Notes: a model not told the origin generated them from the sequence alone. A stretch of DNA of 11,537 bases from an uncultured Porphyromonadaceae bacterium (GCA_900551515.1 URWH01000047.1:1-11537); one strand, 5' to 3'; positions 1 through 7,971 are shown, numbered from the stretch's first letter. Numbers and translations: made by a program.

Positions 1-175
1 CGCGGCTGACGTTTTCCGCCACGGGGAGCGCCGCCTTCGGCTCTTTGCGCGGCCCGAAGAGAAAGAGTCCGTCGGCGGGATATGCCATGCTCAGCGCCGC
101 GATGACGCGCCGGCTGTAGTTGCCTATGCCAGTGAGATTGACGATCGCTTTCTTTGCATCAAATCCTATGTTCAT
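1..175 (-). CDS. Glycosyltransferase family 1/4, N-terminal fragment (cut by window edge)
   Basis: Only the first 58 codons are present; the gene continues off the left edge. The protein begins MNIGFDAKKAIVNLTGIGNY and continues with SRRVI. This is the typical opening of GT-B fold retaining glycosyltransferases (GT4/GT1-like): a first beta strand with FDAK, followed by the glycine-containing donor/acceptor loop NLTGIGNYSR. Such enzymes transfer a hexose from a nucleotide sugar in the cytoplasm. The ATG at 173-175 lies 20 bp after the stop of the GT2 gene, the same spacing as other junctions in this cluster, so it should be co-transcribed as the last visible core-oligosaccharide gene. Sugar specificity cannot be read from this fragment. 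The GT-B assignment is fairly safe from the N-terminus; the exact family is an inference. Confidence 0.8.
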   Translation of the reverse strand, partial: MNIGFDAKKAIVNLTGIGNYSRRVIAALSMAYPADGLFLFGPRKEPKAALPVAENVSR

Positions 176-195
176 GACTGACAGCGGTTGGATGA

Positions 196-1173
196 TCAAT
201 CGTTTTTCGGGGCTGACTGTCGGGGTTCGTCGCCGCGCCCGGGCAGCATTACCGAAACGTCGTCGCCTATCTCTTCCCACAGCTGCTTTGCGGCCGGACG
301 GGCGAACAGCTTGAGCAGTTTCTTGCCGGAGCTGCGCAGCAGCTCGGTGCGCAGCGTCTTGGGATTCACGCGGTTGTCCGCACTCCACGGGTGATCAAAC
401 AGCATGAGCTGCTGATAGAACGCGCGTATAGTGATGCCCCATTTACGGAGAAACTGCACGGGGCCGTCGTTTTTCACTATTCTGTTGACCGACACGTTTT
501 TGAAGTGGTAGACCATACTGCGGCCCACACCCTTGAAGGTCCTGACACCGGCGAGCCACAGCTTGGCGTTGAAATCGGGGTCGGAGCCCATGCCGGGCGA
601 GAACTCCACGCTGTAGCCGCCGACGAGATCCCACATGTCGCGGTGAACGACCGTGGGCGGGAAGAGGGCGCCGGCCCAGTCGTCGGGCTGAAGCGAGCGG
701 TAAGTGTCGAGAAGCTCCTGCTCGCGGAACGTTTCGGGGGAGAGGCCGAAATCGCGGTTGGCGAAGTGGCGCATACGCGCTTTCGGCTCGATGAGCGTCG
801 ATCCGAAATACCACAGCTTGTCGTCGCCGCGCTGACGGATTTCATCGTAGAGAGCCTCATCCCAGCCGGGAAGCACATACATGTCGTCGTTGACGTACAA
901 CACATAGTCGGTGGTCATCAGCGGGCGGAGCCCGTTCATGGCCCAGCAGACGCCGATATTATCGGTGGAATGCGTGTATTTGTAGCCCCTGGACCGCACC
1001 CATTCGAGCGTTCCGTCCGAACCGTCGTTGACGTGGATCAGTATCTCGTGGCGGTAGGTCGAATTGCGCTCGATGCTCTCGACGCATATCTTGAGAAACG
1101 GAAGATTGTTCCACGAAGGAATGAATATTGAAAACAGCGGACGGCTGTCAGTGTCGGTCGATGGCTTATCCAT
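196..1173 (-). CDS. Glycosyltransferase family 2 (GT-A fold), LPS core assembly
   Basis: This 325-residue protein is an inverting GT-A glycosyltransferase, expected to transfer a sugar from a nucleotide donor onto the growing core oligosaccharide at the cytoplasmic face. The nucleotide-binding strand FSIFIPSWNNLPFL lies at residues 14-27, HVNDGSDGT at 47-55, and the metal-binding DxD-type motif is VNDD at 94-97. An acidic SDPD at 197-200 fits the catalytic-base region, and the VYHF histidine at 223 fits the third metal ligand. No membrane segment is obvious, so it is probably cytosolic or peripheral. The tail from about residue 260 is basic and may contact the membrane; this is inference. The ATG at 1171-1173 is the only start that keeps the full first strand. 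It sits 23 bp after the galactofuranosyltransferase-like gene. Family call is firm; the donor and acceptor sugars are unknown. Confidence 0.9.
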   Translation of the reverse strand: MDKPSTDTDSRPLFSIFIPSWNNLPFLKICVESIERNSTYRHEILIHVNDGSDGTLEWVRSRGYKYTHSTDNIGVCWAMNGLRPLMTTDYVLYVNDDMYVLPGWDEALYDEIRQRGDDKLWYFGSTLIEPKARMRHFANRDFGLSPETFREQELLDTYRSLQPDDWAGALFPPTVVHRDMWDLVGGYSVEFSPGMGSDPDFNAKLWLAGVRTFKGVGRSMVYHFKNVSVNRIVKNDGPVQFLRKWGITIRAFYQQLMLFDHPWSADNRVNPKTLRTELLRSSGKKLLKLFARPAAKQLWEEIGDDVSVMLPGRGDEPRQSAPKND

Positions 1174-1196
1174 ATTGCGAGAGTTCGGTTATTCTG

Positions 1197-2231
1197 TCAT
1201 TTATTGATGATTTCGATGGCTTTTTTAAGCGCTCGGCGGAGGAACCGGCCCGACTTGAGCTCGGTGTTGATGCACGCCACATTGGCCAGCATGCGCGAAT
1301 AGTCGGTCGGCGTCACAGCCGAGAGCGCCGCGTCGAGGTCGCGGAGCGAGTCTACGGCGATGCCGATGTCGCGGCTGCGGATGAGCCCGGCGCGGCCGGC
1401 CCGTGACCACACCACCACCGGAGCGTTGCAGCGCAGGTAGAGCCCCACCTTGTGGGGATTGTTGATAGCCATGTATTCGCCCACCTTGCCGACGCCCTCG
1501 TCGAGCGACGTGCCATACCATGAGATGCCGAAATCGCCTTTGTGCGAGGATATTATCTCGGTGTCGAGCCGTTCGCCGCACATACGCAGGTTGGGCATGG
1601 CGCTGCCGAGCTTCTCGTCATATTCCGAGCCGTAGAGATAAATCTTGCGGTCGGGCATCGCCTTTGCGAGCTCGTAGATCCAGCCGTTGAGCCGCGGCGA
1701 GAGGTTGCCGACGAAGAAGAGCGAGAACTTCCCATTGTAGGGGTAGCCGTGGGGATCGCCTGACACTCCGTGGATATAGTCCATAATCTCGTAATCGACC
1801 ATCGGCGCCGTGCAGCCCTGGCTTTCGAGCCAGCTGCGCATGGCATGGTTGTGGGTGAGCAGCACGTCGGCCATATTGAGCAGCGGCATCTCCTGCTGCG
1901 GCGTCAGCTTCTTGTCGCGCCACGAGTCGAGATCGTGGATCAGGCATATCACTTTGGCGCCCCGCTTTCTGGCGGCGCGGCAAAAGCGCTCATAGGATTT
2001 CATCTGATACTGCACCACCACGATATCGCCCGTCCGGAGGCGGCGCATGGCGCGCATCACACCGTAGATGTTGCGGAGCGAATGCACGATGCCGTTGTGG
2101 CTGAACGTGCGGCGCAGGCCTATATTCTCATAGCCCATGCTCTCCATCACCTTCTCGATGTCGGTGCGCGCAACACCGCCTCCGCAGTGCGGATGCTTGT
2201 AGTTGCGTGATATGAAGAGATAGCGGCTCAT
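1197..2231 (-). CDS. Galactofuranosyltransferase-like GT-B glycosyltransferase
   Basis: The protein is 344 residues from the ATG at 2229-2231. An in-frame GTG at 2249 would add six residues, but the ATG matches the MSRYLFISRNY opening and leaves a 22-bp gap to the previous gene, like its neighbours, so I prefer it. Features resembling the WbbI/beta-1,6-galactofuranosyltransferase group are the glycine-rich CGGGVARTD near residues 16-24, VICLIHDLDSWR at 94-105, LFFVGNLS at 171-178, and a C-terminal donor-binding region at about 250-285 with YMAINNPHKVGLYL and a PVVVWSRAGRAGLI stretch. That group transfers galactofuranose from UDP-Galf in the cytoplasm. UDP-galactopyranose mutase (Glf), which would make the donor, is not in this window. 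GT-B fold is likely; the Galf specificity is homology-style inference and could instead be another hexose. Confidence 0.78.
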   Translation of the reverse strand: MSRYLFISRNYKHPHCGGGVARTDIEKVMESMGYENIGLRRTFSHNGIVHSLRNIYGVMRAMRRLRTGDIVVVQYQMKSYERFCRAARKRGAKVICLIHDLDSWRDKKLTPQQEMPLLNMADVLLTHNHAMRSWLESQGCTAPMVDYEIMDYIHGVSGDPHGYPYNGKFSLFFVGNLSPRLNGWIYELAKAMPDRKIYLYGSEYDEKLGSAMPNLRMCGERLDTEIISSHKGDFGISWYGTSLDEGVGKVGEYMAINNPHKVGLYLRCNAPVVVWSRAGRAGLIRSRDIGIAVDSLRDLDAALSAVTPTDYSRMLANVACINTELKSGRFLRRALKKAIEIINK

Positions 2232-2253
2232 TGAATGCAAAGATAACACTTTT

Positions 2254-4266
2254 TCATTTCACCACCACATTGTCGGCGTTCATGCGCTCGAGATAGGACT
2301 GGATGACGGCCTTGACATGGCGCTCCATATCGGCTTCCTCGGGCAGGCCGGTGCCTTGGAGGTTGTGCTTCAGCAGCGGGTCCTTGCGGTAGTTGTAGAG
2401 CGCCTGCACGCGTTCGGTGTCGAACATCATCATGTAGTCGCCTTTGATGTAGATGGGCATCGAATTCCAGTTGAAGCCCCACGTCTCGTCGGCGGGAGTG
2501 TTCAGCAGGTCCTTACCGAAAGCTATGTAGGGACGGTTGTAGCCCACATAGTTGAGAAGCGTGGGCATGATGTCGATGTGCTGCGAGATGCCCGGCTGGC
2601 GGCCGCGCGGCAGGGAGCCCGACGGGTCGTAGAAGAAGATGGGGGCGCGGACATCGCCCATGGCCGTCTTGTAGACGTCGTGGGTGCGCTTCGAGCTGGC
2701 GTGGTCGGCGCAGATCACGAATATGGTGTTGTTGAACCACGGCTGCCGGCGGGCCTCCTCAAAGAAGCGGTGGATCGAATAGTCGGTGTAGCGGATGCAT
2801 TTGTGGAGCTGATGGGCGCCTTCGTCGACAAAGCGGTCTTTGTATTTTTCGGGCACCTTGAAGGGATGGTGGCTCGAGAGGGTGAAGACGGTGCCGATGA
2901 AGGGCTGCGGCATCTCGCTGAGCTTGGCGCAGAAGAACTGGAGGAACGGCTCGTCCCAGACGCCCCAGGTGCCGTCGAATTCGGCGCGGCCGCCGAAGCG
3001 GCTGTCGGCATAGAACTCGTTCTGGCCGTAGTAGCGGTCGAAGCCGGCCTGCCGTGTGAAGGCGTGGAAGCCGAGCGACTCGTTGTCGGCGCCGTGGAAG
3101 AATGCCGAGGTGTAGCCTATCTTCTTGAGCTCGGTGGCTATGGAGTTGATGTGGTTGATCGAGTGGGGCGACACCACGAATGGGCGCTCGGCGCGGGGTA
3201 TGGAGGCGAGGACGGCGGGCGGCGCGTCGATGCTGTAGTAGGTGTTGGCGATCATCTGGTCGAAATACATGCAGCTGTCGAGCATGGCATCCATGTAGGG
3301 CGTGTAGCCTTTGTAGGTGCCACCGTCGAGGTCGCTGTTGAGAGCGCCGATGAATTCCTGGGCGAAGCTCTCCACGATCAGTATCACGATGTTTTTCCCG
3401 GTGGGCACGGCCGTGGCCGACGGGGTGTGCAGCGGCGAATAGACGGCGGCCAGCTCCTCCCCGGTGGCGAAATAGTGGGGCGTCGGGATGGTGCTTTGGC
3501 CGATGGTGCGGATCATCGAGAAAGGGGTGTTCAGCACGATGCCCGTCTGCTCAGGGATGAGCGTGTAGCGGAAGGCGTAGTTGATCGAGATTGGGCGTGT
3601 GGCCGAGAGGAAGAAGACATTGCCGCGCATGCCGCACACAGCCAGCAAACCGGCGAGAGCCAGCCAGAAGGTGCGGCTCACATAGTAGCGCCAGAGCGGA
3701 CGGCCCGGTGCGGGTAGCGCCGGACGGCGGAAGAAACGGATGAGCGACCACACCATCAGGGCGAAAAGCACCACGAGATACCAGTGGCTCAGCAGCTCGG
3801 TGCCGACGATGGAACAGAGGTTGCCCTCGCCGCCGAATTCGCGTAACACGGCCGAGGTGACGCGCTGATGGCGGAATTCGAAGAACACCGTGTCGCCAAG
3901 GTTGAGGAGCATGCACAACGAGTTGACAATCACGTAGATCCACTTGGTCATCGTGGCCCACCAGCGGCGCTCCTTCAGATGGAGCGGCAGCAGCACGAGC
4001 AGTATGTAGAGCGAATTGGTGTAGCAGATCGCGGAGGTGTCGAAGAGGAAGCCGCCGCGGAACATGGTGATCAGCGAGCCGAAGGTGAGGCCGCCGGAGA
4101 GGGTGCCGTAGTTGATCCACAGAAACACGAGGCGGCATATGAAATAAAGCACGTAGACCCACAGCAGGTTGATCACCACCGTGCCGGGCGCGGAATGGGC
4201 TGCCGCGGCGAGCGATTGGCGTGAAAAGACTGCTTTGAGGCGTGATGTGAGATTGCCTATGTTCAT
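2254..4266 (-). CDS. LtaS-type membrane transferase (alkaline phosphatase superfamily), Ser nucleophile
   Basis: This 670-residue protein has about five hydrophobic segments in its first third (roughly 31-50, 72-96, 105-125, 160-177, 198-219), then a large sulfatase-fold domain that should face the periplasm. This is the architecture of lipoteichoic acid synthase LtaS and OpgB/MdoB phosphoglycerol transferases. Candidate metal and catalytic positions are E299 in ILIVES, S345 in YYSIDAPP as the nucleophile in the place of the LtaS threonine, the W434/W437-D438-E439 block (TWGVWDEP), H466-H467 in SSHHPF, and D521-H522 in ICADH. The formylglycine motif CxPxR of true sulfatases is absent at the nucleophile site, so a transferase role is preferred. 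Likely role: moving a phosphoglycerol or phosphoethanolamine group from a phospholipid onto core LPS or another envelope glycan. It is 23 bp from a second, divergent family member. Substrate is unknown. Confidence 0.85.
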   Translation of the reverse strand: MNIGNLTSRLKAVFSRQSLAAAAHSAPGTVVINLLWVYVLYFICRLVFLWINYGTLSGGLTFGSLITMFRGGFLFDTSAICYTNSLYILLVLLPLHLKERRWWATMTKWIYVIVNSLCMLLNLGDTVFFEFRHQRVTSAVLREFGGEGNLCSIVGTELLSHWYLVVLFALMVWSLIRFFRRPALPAPGRPLWRYYVSRTFWLALAGLLAVCGMRGNVFFLSATRPISINYAFRYTLIPEQTGIVLNTPFSMIRTIGQSTIPTPHYFATGEELAAVYSPLHTPSATAVPTGKNIVILIVESFAQEFIGALNSDLDGGTYKGYTPYMDAMLDSCMYFDQMIANTYYSIDAPPAVLASIPRAERPFVVSPHSINHINSIATELKKIGYTSAFFHGADNESLGFHAFTRQAGFDRYYGQNEFYADSRFGGRAEFDGTWGVWDEPFLQFFCAKLSEMPQPFIGTVFTLSSHHPFKVPEKYKDRFVDEGAHQLHKCIRYTDYSIHRFFEEARRQPWFNNTIFVICADHASSKRTHDVYKTAMGDVRAPIFFYDPSGSLPRGRQPGISQHIDIMPTLLNYVGYNRPYIAFGKDLLNTPADETWGFNWNSMPIYIKGDYMMMFDTERVQALYNYRKDPLLKHNLQGTGLPEEADMERHVKAVIQSYLERMNADNVVVK

Positions 4267-4289
4267 TTTTTATCTGAGCTTGCGACTGT

Positions 4290-6146
4290 TTATTTTTTAT
4301 CGAGGTCCTGATAGATTTTCTGCAAGATGGCGCGCATGCGGTGAAGGCGTCCGGGGTCGTCGGAGCCTTCGATAACGCGTTCGAGCATGGTATCGTAGAC
4401 TGTGTATCCGCCGGCATCGCGGAGCATAATGCCGTTGTTGAATATGTGGAGGCCGAAGCGGTTGGCGTAGTCGGGCGAGAGGATGTCGTGGCTGAAGGCG
4501 AAATCGTCGTGAGGCAGCTCCATCTGGGCGAGAAGCGTCGCGGCCAGATCGGTCTGGCTCATGAGCGTGTCGATGACGTCGGGATGTGCGACGGCGCCGC
4601 CGCCGAGCACCAGCGGGATATGGGCGTGGGCGCGTCGGTCGGTGACCGGCCGAGGCAGGTTGAGGCTATGGTCGGCGACCACGACGATCAACAGGTTGTC
4701 CCACAGCGGAGTGCTCTTGAGGCGGTCGACGAGGAGGCCGAGGGCATGGTCGCTGTAGGCGTAGGCGTTTTCGATCTTATCGGCGCGGCGCGGCTCACCG
4801 GGCACGATGAAAGGCTCGTGGGAGCTGAGCGTCTGCACGGTAATCATCCAGGGCTGGCGACCGGCGGCTGTCAGGCTGAGCGCCTCGTCGGCCACGCGCT
4901 CCATCACCGGACCATCGTGGACGCCCCATTTGCAGCGCTCGGCCGCGGCGGGGAAATCGCGGATGCTCAGCAGCCGGTCGTGGCCGCACGCCAGATAGTA
5001 GTCGCTTTTGTGCATGATGCTCATGTCGCCGCCGTGGACGGCCATGGTGGTGTAGCCGGCGCGGTCGCGCAGCGTGCGCGGCAGGCCGGGCAGGTTGGGG
5101 AGCTTGCGTGTGTAGCGGATGATGCTCGTGGTGGGCTGCGCGGGATATCCGCTCAACAGGCACACCAGGCCGCGGTCGGTGCGGAAGCTGCCCGAGGTGA
5201 CATTGCCCATCAGCACGCCGTTGGCGGCGAGAGCCGCAAGGTTGGGAGTCACGCCCGAGAGCTTTCCCGTGAGATCGGTGAGGTCGGCGCCGAGGCTCTC
5301 CCACACGATGAAGATGATGTCGGGACGCGTGGTGCGCAGTATCCGCTGCGAAGGCGCGGCTGACGGGGCGGGAAACATCTCGCTGATGACGGCGTCGCAT
5401 TCGTCGGCGGGCATCGACTGAAACATGCCGTGAAAATCGTTGCCGGTGGTGAGCGAGTAGATCATGTTGTAGCCCGGGTTGAGGGCCAGATGATTGAGAA
5501 ACGGATTGGCGCTGAAATAGACCACGCTCGGATTGTAGGGACGCATGCCCACACCGCGAATGATCACGAAGAGGATGCCGGCGGCCAGGGCCAACAGCAG
5601 CACGATGAGCGGATAGCCCCACCATTGCGGAGCGGCGGCGGGGAGCGGCGCTATCATGCAGCCCACACGGGCGGCGCCCCACCAGGTGACGAAGAAGGTG
5701 GCCGACATCAGCAGCCATGCCGATATGCCGGTGATGAGATAGGCCGTCGAGACGCTGGCAGTGGCACCTTTGAGCGAGCGCAGATAGGCGAACACCGAAG
5801 CGTCGATTTTGAATTTCCAGAACGGATAGAGGGCGGCGTCGGCTGTGACGAGGAGCCCGACGGCCAGCGACACGATGACGCTGACCACGGTCATCACCGG
5901 CGTGAAGGCGACGGCGGGCACCATTGTCGACAGCGCGCCCGCAACAAGCGGCAGCGCCGTGAGATAGGACGCCACGATGGCATCCGACACGAAGCCGTGA
6001 CGCCACGCGCCGGCAAGCGATGCGGCCGTCAGCTGGCCGGCGCTCAGGCGGCGGTTGTAGAGGGCAAACACCGGCTTCTGCACCACGAGAAACCAGGCCG
6101 CGGTGAAGATCCAGAAAATTGCCGATATGACGATAAATGAAAACAT
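4290..6146 (-). CDS. Second LtaS-type membrane transferase, Thr nucleophile
   Basis: This 618-residue protein has the same layout as its downstream neighbour: hydrophobic segments around 1-21, 55-75, 78-101, 133-155 and 176-197, then an extracytoplasmic alkaline-phosphatase-superfamily domain. Candidate active-site positions are E283 in IVWES, T323 in SFRTDRGL as the nucleophile (threonine, as in LtaS), W407 and D411 in KWGVHDGP, H443 in SSHEPF, and D492-H493 in VVADHS. The two proteins look only distantly similar outside these motifs, so they are old paralogues rather than a recent duplication. A reasonable role is transfer of a phospholipid head group (phosphoglycerol or phosphoethanolamine) to the LPS core in the periplasm; this is inferred from family and context. 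The ATG at 6144-6146 opens directly into the first membrane helix (MFSFIVISAIFW). It is 37 bp from the GT9 gene, the widest gap in the cluster. Confidence 0.85.
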   Translation of the reverse strand: MFSFIVISAIFWIFTAAWFLVVQKPVFALYNRRLSAGQLTAASLAGAWRHGFVSDAIVASYLTALPLVAGALSTMVPAVAFTPVMTVVSVIVSLAVGLLVTADAALYPFWKFKIDASVFAYLRSLKGATASVSTAYLITGISAWLLMSATFFVTWWGAARVGCMIAPLPAAAPQWWGYPLIVLLLALAAGILFVIIRGVGMRPYNPSVVYFSANPFLNHLALNPGYNMIYSLTTGNDFHGMFQSMPADECDAVISEMFPAPSAAPSQRILRTTRPDIIFIVWESLGADLTDLTGKLSGVTPNLAALAANGVLMGNVTSGSFRTDRGLVCLLSGYPAQPTTSIIRYTRKLPNLPGLPRTLRDRAGYTTMAVHGGDMSIMHKSDYYLACGHDRLLSIRDFPAAAERCKWGVHDGPVMERVADEALSLTAAGRQPWMITVQTLSSHEPFIVPGEPRRADKIENAYAYSDHALGLLVDRLKSTPLWDNLLIVVVADHSLNLPRPVTDRRAHAHIPLVLGGGAVAHPDVIDTLMSQTDLAATLLAQMELPHDDFAFSHDILSPDYANRFGLHIFNNGIMLRDAGGYTVYDTMLERVIEGSDDPGRLHRMRAILQKIYQDLDKK

Positions 6147-6183
6147 TGTGCGTAGTGAAACCGTGGTCGGGGCTACCGGTGAA

Positions 6184-7197
6184 TTAATGCGGCGCCGCGC
6201 CTTTCATCAGCTGCAGCGTCTTGCGCGCTATGACCTCCGGTGCTATGCCGCATAGGCAGTCGAGGTGTCCGAGGGGGCATGTTGGCTTGCCGGCTACCGA
6301 GCATGGCTGGCATGGGAGGTTGAGCACCACGGCGTTGTCGGCGCTCTGGCCGTAGCCGGAGAAACCGCAGGCGGGGGTGGTGCTGCCCCATACGCTCACC
6401 ACGGGGGTGCCGGCAAGAGAGGCCAGATGCTGGTTGGCCGAGTCCATGCTCACCATCACGCGCATGCGGCTCATCAGAGCCAGCTCCTGATCGATGGGAT
6501 ACTGCCCGGCCACCGATGTGCAGCCCGCGATACCGTTGGCCCACGCCTGAAGCTCGTCGGCTTCGCGGCCGCGACCGCCGAAGAGATACACCTTCGCGCC
6601 GGAGCGGCAGAGCAGCTCCACGACGTGGCGCATCATTTCGGGCGGATAGGTCTTGTTGTAATACCGCGCGAACGGCGCCACCCCGACAGCGGGCTGCGCA
6701 GGCTCGAAGGGAGGCTGCGCGGGATGCTCACCGTCGAAGATCGAGCGGAAATCCTGCTTTATCGGATAGCCGAGACGCGCGAACACGTCGGCATAGCGGT
6801 CGACGAAATTGCGCTGCGGCTGCTTGTCGGTGAACAGCTTGCGGCGGCTGCGGCGGTTTTTGTCGACCATGGCCACGCGAACGCCACGGATTCGCATCCA
6901 GGCGTCTATCTCCCACGATCGCAGCACGTTGTGGAGGTCGGCCACGCAATCGGGACGCAGTTTCGACAGCTCCCGCATGAGTCGCGCCATTCCGGCAGCG
7001 CCCTTGTGCCTACCGGTGAGGTCGGCGGTGACGATGCTGATGTTGTCGGGACGGTTGATGAAGAGCCGGGCAAAGAACGGGCGTGTGACCACGTCGATGT
7101 GCAGGGAGGGATACTGACGGGCGAGGCTGTAGACGGCGGGTATGGTCATGGCCACATCGCCGAGAGCCGAAAGCCTGATTATCAGCATCTTCTTCAT
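6184..7197 (-). CDS. GT9 heptosyltransferase-family protein (WaaC/WaaF-like)
   Basis: This 337-residue protein is a glycosyltransferase family 9 member, the family of ADP-heptose:LPS heptosyltransferases that extend the Kdo inner core in the cytoplasm. The N-terminal LIIRLSALGDVAMTIPA (residues 5-21) carries the conserved catalytic-type aspartate D14. VAPFARYYNKTYPPE (173-187) holds the basic residue K182 expected near the donor phosphates. SMDSANQHLASLAGTPVV (250-267) is the donor-binding signature with D252. The C-terminal 45 residues hold five cysteines (296, 299, 307, 314, 316), an arrangement not present in E. coli WaaC or WaaF. ATG at 7195-7197 is 13 bp from the kdsB-like gene; a second Met at codon 4 is possible. 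Family call is firm. Whether the donor is really heptose is uncertain, because some Bacteroidales LPS cores are reported to lack heptose. Confidence 0.88.
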   Translation of the reverse strand: MKKMLIIRLSALGDVAMTIPAVYSLARQYPSLHIDVVTRPFFARLFINRPDNISIVTADLTGRHKGAAGMARLMRELSKLRPDCVADLHNVLRSWEIDAWMRIRGVRVAMVDKNRRSRRKLFTDKQPQRNFVDRYADVFARLGYPIKQDFRSIFDGEHPAQPPFEPAQPAVGVAPFARYYNKTYPPEMMRHVVELLCRSGAKVYLFGGRGREADELQAWANGIAGCTSVAGQYPIDQELALMSRMRVMVSMDSANQHLASLAGTPVVSVWGSTTPACGFSGYGQSADNAVVLNLPCQPCSVAGKPTCPLGHLDCLCGIAPEVIARKTLQLMKGAAPH

Positions 7198-7210
7198 GCG
7201 CAGCCCCGGA

Positions 7211-7936
7211 TTATCTCGATTTCAGGTAAGCCTCAACGCCGGCGATATCCTTGCGGTTGTCGACCGAGAGGGATTTGCAGTGGCAGTTGTAATAATAGAT
7301 AGGCATGTGGTTTTCGAGGAAGCGGAACGAATCGTTTTCTTCGATCTTCTCGATGGGGCCTCGCGGCGTGTTGTGATAGAAATCGAGAGCCTTGCGGGTG
7401 AACGCGCCCACGCCGACAAACTTGTGGAACACATAGTCCATTGCACCTTTGGGGTAAGGGATCGGGCTGCGCGAGATGAAGAGGCAGCGGTCGTCGGCAG
7501 CGGTGACGATCTTGAGGTTGGTGGCGTCGACCACTTCCACGGGGTTGGAGAAATCGGTCATGAGGTTTGACACGAAGAAATCGCCGGGCTTGAGACCGTC
7601 GGGCACGCACTGCACGATGGCTTCCTTGGTGAGGAGCGGTTCGTCGCCATTGACCATCACATAGAGATCGGCCTGTATGCGCGTCGACACTTCATAGAGG
7701 CGCTCGGTGGCGGTGTCGTGGTCGCTGCGTGTCATCACCACTTCGGCGCCGAAGCTTTCGGCGGCCGAACGTATCTTGTCGCTGTCGGTGGCCACATAAA
7801 CCTTATCGAACATTTCCACTTCCATGCAATGTTCCCACACCCACTGGATCATGGGCTTGCCACAGATAAGAGCGAGAGGTTTCTCAAAAAAACGGGTCGA
7901 TTCGGCACGTGCCGGAATCACACAAATAATTTTCAT
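7211..7936 (-). CDS. kdsB: CMP-Kdo synthetase-like cytidylyltransferase
   Basis: This 241-residue protein is close to the usual KdsB length of about 250. KdsB activates Kdo with CTP to CMP-Kdo in the cytoplasm, the donor used by WaaA two genes upstream. Visible motifs are the CTP-binding loop IPARAESTRFFEKPL (residues 7-21) with R10, R15 and K19; VATDSDKI at 48-55; SDHDTATERLYEV at 71-83; the Mg-binding aspartate D98 in NGDEPL; SRSPIPYP at 155-162; the PIEKIEENDSFRFLEN stretch at 194-209; and D226 in VDNRKDI. It departs from canonical KdsB in several places: ARAEST instead of ARYxST, FFEKPL instead of xPGKPL, NGDEP instead of QGDEP, and a changed VGVGAF segment where KdsB has IGxYxY. It may therefore be a KdsB paralogue acting on Kdo or a related 2-keto-3-deoxy sugar. 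The symbol is tentative. Confidence 0.75.
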   Translation of the reverse strand: MKIICVIPARAESTRFFEKPLALICGKPMIQWVWEHCMEVEMFDKVYVATDSDKIRSAAESFGAEVVMTRSDHDTATERLYEVSTRIQADLYVMVNGDEPLLTKEAIVQCVPDGLKPGDFFVSNLMTDFSNPVEVVDATNLKIVTAADDRCLFISRSPIPYPKGAMDYVFHKFVGVGAFTRKALDFYHNTPRGPIEKIEENDSFRFLENHMPIYYYNCHCKSLSVDNRKDIAGVEAYLKSR

Positions 7937-7971
7937 TATGGTTTCAGTGTTTTTTATATATTCAGATCTTG

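Noticed and set aside
2232..2249. GTG start six codons upstream for the galactofuranosyltransferase-like gene
   Set aside because: The ATG at 2231 fits the conserved start of the first beta strand and the normal intergenic spacing of this cluster.
2317..3717. 466-codon open frame on the plus strand opposite the first LtaS-type gene
   Set aside because: It is the antisense shadow of a GC-rich gene with clear motifs. Its translation is dominated by repetitive Val/Glu/Ala/Gly/His stretches with no recognisable domain.
4341..5363. 340-codon plus-strand open frame opposite the second LtaS-type gene
   Set aside because: Antisense shadow of the membrane transferase gene; low-complexity Val/Ala/Gly/His-rich translation and no family signature.
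2254..6146. Possibility that the two LtaS-like proteins are true sulfatases
   Set aside because: Neither has the CxPxR or SxPxR formylglycine motif at the nucleophile position, and both carry the multi-helix N-terminus typical of LtaS/OpgB transferases.
7937..7971. AT-rich 35-bp gap before the kdsB-like gene as an internal promoter
   Set aside because: No TAnnTTTG -7 element or TTG -33 element was found on the minus strand; AT-richness alone is not enough.
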